DNA of 64,000 nt from Trachythela sp. YZ-2020 (taxonomy: Eukaryota > Cnidaria > Anthozoa > Malacalcyonacea > Clavulariidae), in assembly GCA_016169945.1 (NCBI GenBank), contig JADLSH010000076.1, positions 315,001 through 379,000 on the forward strand, written 5' to 3'. Under the pieces are notes generated by a model that worked only from the letters and a program-made list of their open reading frames with translations, was not told where the DNA came from and searched no databases. Of the stretch, positions 55,466-64,000 are shown one piece after another (the stretch's first letter is position 1; the number at the start of each line of letters is the position of its first letter). The position numbers and the translations under genes are program-made.

Positions 55466-55697
55466 AATATCAATTTGGCAAATATTATTGACCGACCACT
55501 ATGACCACCGAAATGAAGCTGGGAATGAATCAGCAGCAACCTTGCGAACAGTGCTGTTCAACTCAAACTATCAGTCTTGGCTGACTGCTATTATTCCTTC
55601 TTGCTTTCGTGCAATGAGCAATATCGATTTATTCTATAGATACTTAGGAACCCATGGCATTAAATATTTTAACACATGGCATGCTTGTTTCAGCTGA
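55466..55697 (+). other. Candidate exon, unrecognised
   Basis: Follows an ATTTATAG acceptor and stays open to a TGA at 55695, reading DHYDHRNEAGNESAATLRTV, FNSNYQSWLTAIIPSCFRAM and YRYLGTHGIKYFNTWHACFS. Codon usage looks genuine. No domain recognised. If real, the preceding intron would contain the repeat array and the RecQ element. Confidence 0.3.
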
Positions 55698-55699
55698 GG

Positions 55700-57430
55700 T
55701 TACCTTCTATCTGAGTTCTGGTATTCCCAACATTTTAACGTTATATGCATAAATGTATTCCTCACCTTCATCAATAGATTTGGAGAGATTTTCGACTTTC
55801 CCTGCCAACTCAGTTAATCAAGATTCCATTTGGAAAATCTGCTGTCTCGATGTGTTTCGAAAGCAGTGCAATTCATCATATTAATTGCTCAAGTATTCTA
55901 AAGTCTTGACGGTTTCTTTATCTGGCGTCAAATGTTTCAGCTTACAGGATACTTACAAAAAGAAATAAATAATTTTCTAGAATATTGCTACAAGTTTAAA
56001 TTTGTGGTACCTTTGCACCACTAAAAACCTATCAAACTATCATATTTTTAGCCTTCTCAGGGATTGTTCTAAAAAAGGGTGTTTGCATTTTATTGCTGCT
56101 TTAGTTGTTACTTAGCCAAGACTTATTCTTTCCCGACTTGTGTTATATTCTAACTAATGCACAACAACAGGCCTGTATCTTTGCAACTAAAGGTCTGTAA
56201 AACTAGTGCGAACACCCTTTTGTAGCCAAGACATGCAACAATGTGTGAAAATTGAAGAACCACCGGTTAAAACGCACGCTTAACATTGCCTTTTAAGTGC
56301 ATGTATACAACTCAAAATTAATGTCAATTCACACTAATTAGTTTTTCTGCCAAATTCCTACACAGCATATAGACTTTGGAAAGCGTTTTACTTGATAAGT
56401 TGTTTAATTTGAAAGATGTTAAAGTTTTAGGGTGTCCTGTAACCTTAAGTCGTCGTTTGTGGTGTTTCTAGCTTTGTTTGTCTTTAGTTACTTTGCTCAA
56501 GTTTCTGGAAATCCTTCCACATGGAATCAACCCGAGCTTTAACTCATTGTTTCGTTGTTTTTTTAAGAGATTATATAATGTCCAATCATTGTTAAGTATC
56601 TCCAACATTCCTGTTTTATTTTAACTAATTAACAGACAATGCACCCAAATGCGCCCTGTAATTGGCAAGGGGGTAACTGGCAATGCGCCCAAGATTGGCA
56701 TGTTGTCAACTTCAGGGCGCGATTTCCAAGCACATGTTTGATGGGTTGCCTAGCAACCAATACGAATATAGAATGTGAAACATAAGCTTTCCAAAGACAC
56801 ATCAGATGAGGAAATTGATTGAATACTCCCAAAGATTTTAAAGTTTAAAATATTTTGTTACAAAATTCTACGCTATAGCTATATGTTACAAGAAGGGAAT
56901 TTACAGCAAGTTTTAAGGGCAAAAAAGAAGAGGTTTTTCAAGAGTTCAACACAGAAAATTTGGTCCAAAACGAAAGGGAATGTCTCTGCGTTTTTGGTCA
57001 AGTTCTTGTCGAAATCGATTCGCAAGATGTTGAGCCGAAAACATGGGTATTTCTGCAAATTTTATGGAAAGTAGTGGTCGGAAATCACAAGGAACACAAA
57101 CACCATACACAAGTGACTAGATACGATCTTTTTTGAGCCTGTTTTTGAATAGAAACGTTTTGAAAGAACTCCCAAAATTCTACAGCATTTTAGCAGGTTA
57201 TAAATCTGGTTTAAAGCTATCCTTTTAGAAGAACTGTTAGTGCATGTTTATGGCATGTTTTTGTGACCCTACTGTTGGTCTTCTTGTCCAAGTTGTGAAT
57301 TTAGCAAAAGTGTATCCAAACCACTGCACGTTTTACCCACTGATCTAATAATAGACTGGATATTGCTTCTATACCTATTGAAAATTAAGACACTAAAGAC
57401 GTTTGACAAGTTGCATACGCGAAGTCCATT
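55700..57430. other. No gene recognised
   Basis: A GC-richer stretch at 56640-56730 has GGCAATGCGCCC and GCGCCCTG arranged roughly as an inverted repeat (AATGCGCCC / GGGCGCG). A Lys-rich frame at 56883-57074 is unconvincing. Nothing else supported. Confidence 0.35.
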
Positions 57431-58127
57431 TTCGGCCAAAACTCTCTGCCAAGTGATCTTTCATGCTGGCATTTTCGCTAAACAAATACTCTGGCTGCAT
57501 AGAAACTCAAGTCGAATGGATTAAACGAAAGGTAAGCAATGTATAAATAAGCATTTGTCTTTCTCAATCAAGTGAAAAAGTATAGAATATCGGTGTTGCT
57601 CTCATGTTATGTTGTGCTATGCCTATATGAACATTTTTAGCAACAATAGCTTTATATCTATATTGGCTAATTGCATTTTGTTTCTCAGATTGGAGTTTTG
57701 GTTTTTGTTCTTGACCGAAAAATACATTTAAATAATGTATAAATGGATTCGTTTCTAAAACAAGCTCTGTATCATTCATATTATAAACTGCTTCAAGTGT
57801 TTTTATGCAGGAAACCTGCAGTCCAGTAGAGTCTGAGATTAGTATGGAGTACTAGTATACACCATATTAAAATGGTGCATGCCAAGTTTGACTAGTTGTC
57901 AATTCTCACATTTGAAATTTGTATTATATAGTCCACTGGTGCTGACCACTGTGATGGCAGAGAGGTCCCGTATTATAGAAAGTGGCTTGTTGAAGTGACT
58001 GTATCATTGAACAATAAAGTATCTGTTCCTTTTCCAAAGTAGATGAACATTTTTTAACCATATGAACATGAATAGCTATGTGACTCACATTTTTAATGAT
58101 GCTGTATAAAAATTATCGTAGACATTA

Positions 58128-58240
58128 ATTCAGCGTCGGCCACGGACATATAAGAACAAATGAGGGTTGTTTCGCGTGTGCCTATTGAGATATAAACAAA
58201 ATCTCAATAGGCACACACGAAACAACCCTCATTTGTTCTG
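58128..58240. mobile_element. PLE terminal palindrome
   Basis: ATTCAGCGTCGGCCACGGAC starts a PLE end. Then AGAACAAATGAGGGTTGTTT to TATTGAGAT (58153-58191) is followed after 9 bases by its complement (58201-58239) with one difference. It matches the outer ~40 bp of the PLE at 49850-50867, but the two ends join before the hammerhead core, so both halves are truncated. Confidence 0.82.
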
Positions 58241-58385
58241 TATAAAAATTAGTTGTTTTAACATAGTATGGATAAACTGATAATTATCTTTTTACTGTAC
58301 CATGCCCATGGTCTTCCCTCCCCAGATCGTAATATTCCATAGTCTAACATTTTCAGGGTTTCTTGCAGAAGGGAGAGAAGGCCAT

Positions 58386-58470
58386 GGGTGCAGAGACGTA
58401 GCCAGGTTTTCCAGTGAAGGGGGGACTGAAAACATTTGGGGGGGCGGGGGGCAACTCAAAAAAAGTAAAA
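58386..58470 (-). repeat. Fragment of a GACGTAGCCAGG-type repeat with G-tract
   Basis: GTGCAGAGACGTAGCCAGG followed by GGGGGGACTG and GGGGGGGCGGGGGG resembles one end of the CAGTGGCGTAGCCAG elements (see 21838). The partner end is not present. Confidence 0.4.
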
Positions 58471-58769
58471 TATAACCAGCATGCCAGACGGCGACCCACA
58501 CAATATGCAAGATCAAATTAACAAATTCAATATTCCTGAAAACACCCGCCCTCTTTAAATAATACAGATAATCAGATAAAATGGACTGGGTAGGAGAGAG
58601 ACAGCAGCCTGCATACTGGCCAAGGAATATACTGAATGACAATTTGAATCAAGTGCAATAAAGGATGCTCACAAAGTTTGATCTTTAGTGCAAAATACAT
58701 GTACAACTTTAACAAAATATCAAATCTGTAGGTTTAAAGTATACACAATTGAAATTGAATTAATGAATT

Positions 58770-61045
58770 ATAGTGTTACCACTAGTCTTCTAGGTTTGCT
58801 GTTCCATTTGACTAAAAACTGTTCAAATGAAATTGATTGTGTTAGACCGTTCTCAAAATGCAGCAAAGTTAAACTTGCTTGATGGTAAGGTGTCATTCTT
58901 CTTCTGTGGCATGTGTCAATTCTGTTGAGGGCGGAAAAGCTGCATTTGACAACCGAGCTGGAATACCCAGCAGTGACTGCAACCAGATAAATTTGCTTTA
59001 AAATTGCAGCACCCACTAACGTTAACACGAATTGCTTCGTCTGTGTCATCTTGTCTTTCTTCTTCCACCTTTCTACTCATTGCTTCGTTTTTCATCTTCT
59101 GGAGTGCCATCTCAAATAAACTGGTCTTGCTTGTTGCTGAATTCCTTTAACACACTACGGAAAACATTACACTCGCACTCCACTTGTTGGAAAGAGAGTA
59201 AGTTTTCTCAGTTTTCTGACGGACAAGTGGAATGGTCTTAATGTAGTCGAGCAAAGGAATTAGCTTTTCTGCTTCGAGAAAATGATGGTTAGAAGCTTTT
59301 CCATCACAACGAAGTCATGCAACATAGCAGGGATTGTTCTTTCCCTTTTACCAAGAAGGTGCAATTCATCATCTGGTGCAGAAGCTTCTTGTGGAAAAAC
59401 GCCTTCATCACATCCATCACGAAAATTTTCAGAAACGTGGTGACTGGCTCTTCAAGGGATGCTGAGTAACCTTTTGCTTTACTGCGATACTCTGGATCAA
59501 CTGATCGTTATACAAGTCCTGAATTAACTGGAAGAAGTCACCCAGCTCTAAAATATATCTTTGACAACCAAGGCAAGTCGGTGAATTAGGCAGTGAATGT
59601 ATGGAATGTCACGACCACAATATTCCTTGACCAGCTGCTGTAACCCACCTGAAAAAAATTCAATTTAGGGCCACAGTAATTGGCTGACGCTGTTGTGGAC
59701 TCCCTGCCATTGAGGCGAAGTTGAATATAAAAAAAAAGAACTGGAGAACCAAAAAAATCACACGTTTTCTGCTTGATATGGTTGACTATTCACATCCATA
59801 TCATGTGCTTTACAATCACTTATTAAACATGTTTATCGGGCTGGGATGAAGCAGGACTGGGATGCTATAGCAGGGAGGTTATTAGGCAAAATTTCTGCTG
59901 CAAGTGCTTACTATTTAAATATGTTTTCTCATGAGAAGAGAAGGGGAAATTAAAAATTGACAAATACTGAAGTTTCTTTAAAAAACAAGGAACATTAGAT
60001 ATGCCGAACATACATCATGCCGTGAGGGCCTATGCTGCATGCTGCATATTATCCTAAAAAATCTAGGATACAATCGGAAATTCTTCATGATATGGTCATC
60101 AATGAGATAAAAATGTAACCATATATAAAAGACATTTGACTGTAAATTTAGTTTCAGTAAGACAAACTTACCTTTTTCACCAGACATAACAATTGCCCCA
60201 TCAAATGTGTTAGATACTATCCCATCTGTCAAGGATATATCATGCTCATAAACAAGCGTTAATAGAGCTAAACTTAAAAGACCTTTGGCACTCCTATCTT
60301 CTGCCATTTTGTAGTCTATTATGTGCTTCACAACTCCTCCACAGCTATCATTCCAGTATCTAAGTGCAATCCCTTCCATTATGTAGATTAAATTAACTAA
60401 AATATACTTATAGTATTTGTGGTCAGTAGTTCCATCCATCATCAAAGTAAATAGTCCAGCTTTCTTACATTCATTAGCCACCGTTTCACTGACAATCTCC
60501 GACAAGGTCTCTATAACTCCATTTTGCATCTGCGGTGAGGTGTACTTTTGCATCTGCGGGTGAAGTGAAGGTCAGTAAAGGTATTTAGATATAGCCCACC
60601 AGAAACTTGCTCGTTGAAATCTGTCTTCTCCTCATCTCCATGGAATGGCAGTCTGTTAGCGACCAGATATTTTGTCATGTTAAAACAGTTTTTAACCATA
60701 TTTTATGTTCTGGGTTTAGTTGGATAAGATTTCGCACTGTCTGACCCCAACTTTCTCGATATTCCCTCTCCTTCCAACTAGCCATCGCTCGAATATGTAC
60801 GTCCAACTTCTGGTGTTTGTTAAATCCTCTATTAGTTTCCATCGCGGTTTTCCAATTTGAGAATCCGGCTTTAATGAAGGTTTTCTCTTTAACCGCGTCT
60901 TTGGCGAAAATTCTGCATGGATAGCAAAGACAGGCATCAATATTCTCAAAATATTCCAGCCATGAAAACGAGACATACCAAGTGGGACTCCCTTGCCTCT
61001 TTTTTGGGTAACTGTTCTACCAACTTGGGAAAACAGCTATGGAAG
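58770..61045 (-). pseudogene. ZMYM1-like / hAT transposase gene (TTF finger, DUF4371-like), decayed
   Basis: On the minus strand, after an acceptor near 61040, come PKKRQGSPTWYVSFSWLEYF then DACLCYPCRIFAKDAVKEKT, SNWKTAMETNRGFNKHQKL and DVHIRAMASW. This is a TTF-type zinc finger (C-x2-C...H...H). A frame change near 60690 gives NMTKYLVANRLPFHGDEEKT, EQVSGGLYLNTFTDL and YTSPQMQNGVIETLSEIVSE. TLMMDGTTD (near 60450) supplies a likely first catalytic Asp. The exon ends GAIVMSGEKG with donor GTAAGT at 60170. The next exon (about 59650) reads GLQQLVKEYCGRDIPYIHCL then IHRLALVVKD, followed by stops. Fragments at 59110-58770 may be the C-terminal region. Such proteins derive from hAT transposases. 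The second half is heavily eroded. Confidence 0.78.
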
Positions 61046-62169
61046 TGGTTTCTAAAAACAAAGTGAGAAAGAAGTTTAATAAACTTGTCTTGTTTAATCA
61101 CCAGTGAATTGCAGTGATGAAACTATCCACTTTAACACATAGGAATGGAATGAAGTAGTGTATTGGATTGCTGTAGAAAGCTCACTGTGTCTCCTCGATG
61201 CGAAAGAAGAAAAAAAACGGTTCCTTTATCTGCATAAAAACACTTGAAGCAGTTTATAATATGAATGATACAGAGCTTGTTTTAGAAACGAATCCATTTA
61301 TATATTATTTAAATGTATTTTAAACCAAAACTCCAATCTGAGGTACAAAATGCAATTAGCCAATATAGATATAAAGGTATTGTTGCTATAAATGTTCATA
61401 TAACTTCATATAGGCATAGCACCACATAACCCAAGAGAAACACCGATATTCTATATTTTTTCGCTTGATTGAGAAAGACAAATGTTTATTATACATTCCT
61501 TACCTTTCGTTTAATCCATTCGACTTGAGTTTCTATCCAGCCAGAGTATTTGTTCAGCGAAAATGCCAGCATGAATGACCACTTGGCAGAGAGTTCTCCA
61601 AAAGTAAGCAAATATCCTGTTCTTTTCATTACAAGACGAATGGTTTAGTCCAGCGCTTGGAAATGTCTCAAAATTGTGAAAACGCTAGTCTGTGGAGAGT
61701 TGTTCAGGGCCTAAACGGCTTTGTGGAACATTTTTGTTTTGTAGATCGTAGTGACGACAAAGCAGAACTTCAGAAGTGAGAAGTTGTATATATATATATA
61801 TTACTTTGGTGCATTTGGTGAATGAGTTGTTTACATTGCTATCTGGATGATTGTGGCTGAGTGCAGTATTTTGTTATTACTTGTTGATCCCAGGAAATTC
61901 TCTAAATTTGTTAATCTGAAATTGCCTGGGCCCACCATGACAAACTACAAATTATGCATACAATATACTGTTGCAATGTCCAGCAGGTAGTGGGAATTTG
62001 AATTAAGTATTATTACGTATAGTTCCCAGATGACTAATTTTTTCATAAATATTGAAAAAATGGCAAAGTAAACAACTCAAGTATGCTCTTGAAGTGAAAA
62101 ATCTGATTCTCATCGAATTAAATAAATTTTATGGTGCAGATTCGTGGCTGATAGGCACTAGAACAACAG

Positions 62170-62455
62170 ACAGCTGGTAGACCGGATACTTTGTCGACAC
62201 TTGGTCAACAAGACATTTAACTCAGTAAAGGTGCAGTGTGCCCTGGCATACTTGACATTTTTGTTGTAGTTTGTCTAATGCCAGACTATTTTACTTGTCA
62301 AGGGGAGATCCATGCACTTTAATGGGTTAACCAACATTTGGTCGACACTACATTTAACTGACATTCTGTCGATAGGACATTTAATTGATATTATTCAGTC
62401 GACCAGGTATTTAAGCGACATTTGGTTAACAACACATTTAACCGACAATAGGCCA
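62170..62455 (+). repeat. Degenerate short repeats of (A)CATTTAACYGACA / TTGGTCGACA
   Basis: ACACTTGGTCAACAAGACAT, ACATTTGGTCGACACTACAT, GACATTCTGTCGATAGGACA, ACATTTGGTTAACAACACAT and related variants alternate with TTTAACTGACA-like blocks. The period is about 25-30 bp, strongly diverged. Confidence 0.6.
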
Positions 62456-62754
62456 AAAGTCCAGTGACAAACTTGCATGTAGACAATAATGGAGGTCTTC
62501 TTAACTCATTAACCAGCAGGCTAGGCTGTTGCAACATTTCCACCCCCAGAACTGGCAAGCAATATGGCGAATTCTTCATTGAATTCGAGGGCAATCACAA
62601 AATTGGCAATATCTCAAAAACATTTCTATAAAACTTTCTGATTTTTCGAATCAGACAAGAGTGATATATAATTGACCAAATTCAGTTTAAATGAGCTTGT
62701 ATTCGTAAATAGATAATTTTTTTGAGTGAGAATTTTTGGTTTGGGTACATTTTA

Positions 62755-62822
62755 TAGCACTAACATTTTGCCTCTCATGAGGCACTAACATTTTGTAGCA
62801 CTAACATTTTGCCTCTTATGGA
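62755..62822 (+). repeat. Three-copy direct repeat GCACTAACATTTTG
   Basis: AGCACTAACATTTTGCCTCT, GGCACTAACATTTTG and AGCACTAACATTTTGCCTCT follow one another within about 65 bp. Confidence 0.8.
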
Positions 62823-64000
62823 GCTTCTGTAAAATGCTGGGGATCCTCATAGATTTGAAAACCCTTATGGAAATGGTAAAGAATCTGAAAGATTGATTAT
62901 TAAATCCTTTAGGATCCATGTTATATTTTCAAACCTAAATAAGCAACGTAGAATTATATGTTCCTTATGTTATATGTTTAAAAAGGTATTGAATGCAGCT
63001 GCAATAATGCACAGTACAGTAGTTGAACATTAAATTAATCCAACAACAAGTTCTTCAATGTCAACTTTTCTAGTTGGAAAAATAATAAATTGTAACCAAA
63101 CCTAGTTGGCTAGTTAGAATCTTATATGAATATATCGAATATTGACTCTAGTCGACCGGCCAAGCTATCGAACGGTGCAAGTTGATGGCAACTTCGTGTT
63201 AGAAGCTGGCAACAAACATATTCATACTCAGATAGATGTAGAGAAAAAGGTTTGAGTTGTTGCCAAGCCGAAAAATGAATTTTTAAGTGAAAATTTTTTG
63301 TGTTCACGACATAAACAAACTGCGAAGATCGAGGGAATAACTTGCAAAATTTTACGATTTCAGCGATATTTAGGTAACCTTTTTCATGTTAAAGCCATAT
63401 ACACTCCATAAACATATTGTACTTCATTCAGCGACACTGACTTGGCCATAGTGTGTCAAATTTATTTTATTGATGGCCCAATACTTTGACTATTTTGTCA
63501 AGTATTTTTCAACGTTTAAATACAGCCAGAATCAAATTATAATATTGAGTGCTGAAAATTTACAAAAATAAATGCTAAATTATAATATATTTATCGATGT
63601 TAGTATGGTCAAACATAAACTAAGATTTGGTAGACATTTGCAGCAATATAATCGGCGTTTCTTTTGCAAAACATTCACATACACTATTTTGGTAATACAT
63701 TCCAAATTAGTTGGGTTCATGAAGTCAATGCAATTTATTTGTGAGTTTAATAGAGTTGAATTCGTTTGTGACTTTATTCTGTCTAAATTTTGTAATATAA
63801 AGATTCCGCCTCTATCATGTTTAAGAGTTAGGTCAACAAAATATACTTTCTAATCTACTGTAGCACAACTTACTAGAATAATAATCACAGACACTGTGCA
63901 TGCTTGCATGGTAATGCCAATGACCTGCTCCTGTCAATTTATATCGTATTCTTTTTTGACAGTCTTGTATAGACTTTTATGAAGCCAGCTTTTAGTTCAA

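Larger units (their letters stand above)
57440..61595. mobile_element. ~4.16-kb unit bounded by ~365-bp inverted repeats
   Basis: AACTCTCTGCCAAGTG at 57440 is the complement of the sequence ending 61595. The arms 57440-57808 and about 61231-61595 match over nearly their whole length with scattered changes and indels, e.g. CTCAAGTCGAATGGATTAAA, GAATGATACAGAGCTTG and AATGCAATTAGCCAATAT. The ZMYM1/hAT-like pseudogene (58770-61045), a short PLE palindrome and a G-rich repeat lie between. The simplest reading is one element with long TIRs. Two solo insertions in opposite orientation are the alternative. No target duplication was found. Confidence 0.65.
61600..64000. other. Repeat-rich end region without a recognised gene
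   Basis: Contains a (TA)n run near 61787-61800 and the repeats listed separately at 62170-62455 and 62755-62822. Short frames at 62391-63853 show no motif. Confidence 0.4.

Noticed and set aside
62260..62330. Shared tract with 26220 and 26730 (TTACTTGTCAAGG, TAATGCCAGACT)
   Set aside because: Short, scattered similarity; not enough to define an element.
1..64000. CRISPR array or bacterial operon
   Set aside because: Introns, TE types and repeat spacing are eukaryotic; no short regular repeats with unique spacers.

Overview
This window looks like A+T-rich, intron-bearing metazoan nuclear DNA. Reading frames are short and split by GT...AG introns, there are no operons, and nearly every recognisable protein belongs to a transposable element (TE). 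The TE mix is a THAP9/P-type transposase, a Helitron with Rep plus PIF1, a Penelope-like element (PLE) with GIY-YIG, TE-type HECT ligases, hAT/ZMYM1-like genes and many foldback elements. That mix is typical of cnidarian and other marine-invertebrate genomes. The organism call is an inference. I found no convincing intact housekeeping gene, tRNA, rRNA or CRISPR array.

Layout. 0.7-4 kb: a decayed multi-exon gene of an unrecognised family. 4.6-8.7 kb: an element with about 270-bp terminal inverted repeats (TIRs), split by a second palindromic element. 10.6-13.4 kb: a decayed TE gene split by a 1.69-kb long-TIR element that carries a PIF1 helicase fragment and is flanked by a 7-bp duplication. 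13.66-14.52 kb: five copies of a ~178-bp satellite. 15.2-16.5 kb: an unknown minus-strand gene. 16.8-20.5 kb: a HECT E3 ligase gene with an N-terminal zinc ribbon. 20.7-22 kb: a PLE end pair and a hAT-type MITE (miniature inverted-repeat element). 22.2-26.1 kb: a BED/C2H2-fused transposase-like gene. 27.2-29.4 kb: two TTAA-flanked inverted-repeat elements. 29.5-31.0 kb: an integrase-like DDE gene whose leader and zinc ribbon match the HECT gene. 31.4-35.2 kb: an unknown ORF, a LINE tail and a second DDE-like TE gene. 35.9-39.25 kb: a THAP9/P-type transposase gene. 40.7-42 kb: a HIRAN-like gene. 43.4-44.4 kb: an RPA-like OB-fold gene. 45.7-51.7 kb: a decayed Helitron interrupted at 49850-50867 by a head-to-head PLE insertion with a 13-bp target duplication and hammerhead-ribozyme cores. 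52.86-53.30 kb: a tandem non-coding repeat with a complete hammerhead ribozyme. 53.4-55.5 kb: AT/CCA repeats enclosing a TIR element with a RecQ-type helicase fragment. 57.4-61.6 kb: a ~4.2-kb inverted-repeat unit around a ZMYM1/hAT-like transposase. 61.6-64 kb: simple and degenerate repeats.

How the parts relate. The region is a nested TE graveyard. Insertion order can be read in several places: PLE into Helitron, PIF1 element into an older TE, foldback into a long-TIR element, MITE into a HECT intron. The most notable items are the complete type I hammerhead ribozyme in a 282-bp repeat unit (a candidate animal retrozyme), the repeated head-to-head arrangement of PLE ends, and the shared leader and zinc ribbon of two otherwise unrelated genes (HECT ligase and DDE integrase). 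Almost every coding element carries stops or frameshifts, so most entries are called pseudogenes.
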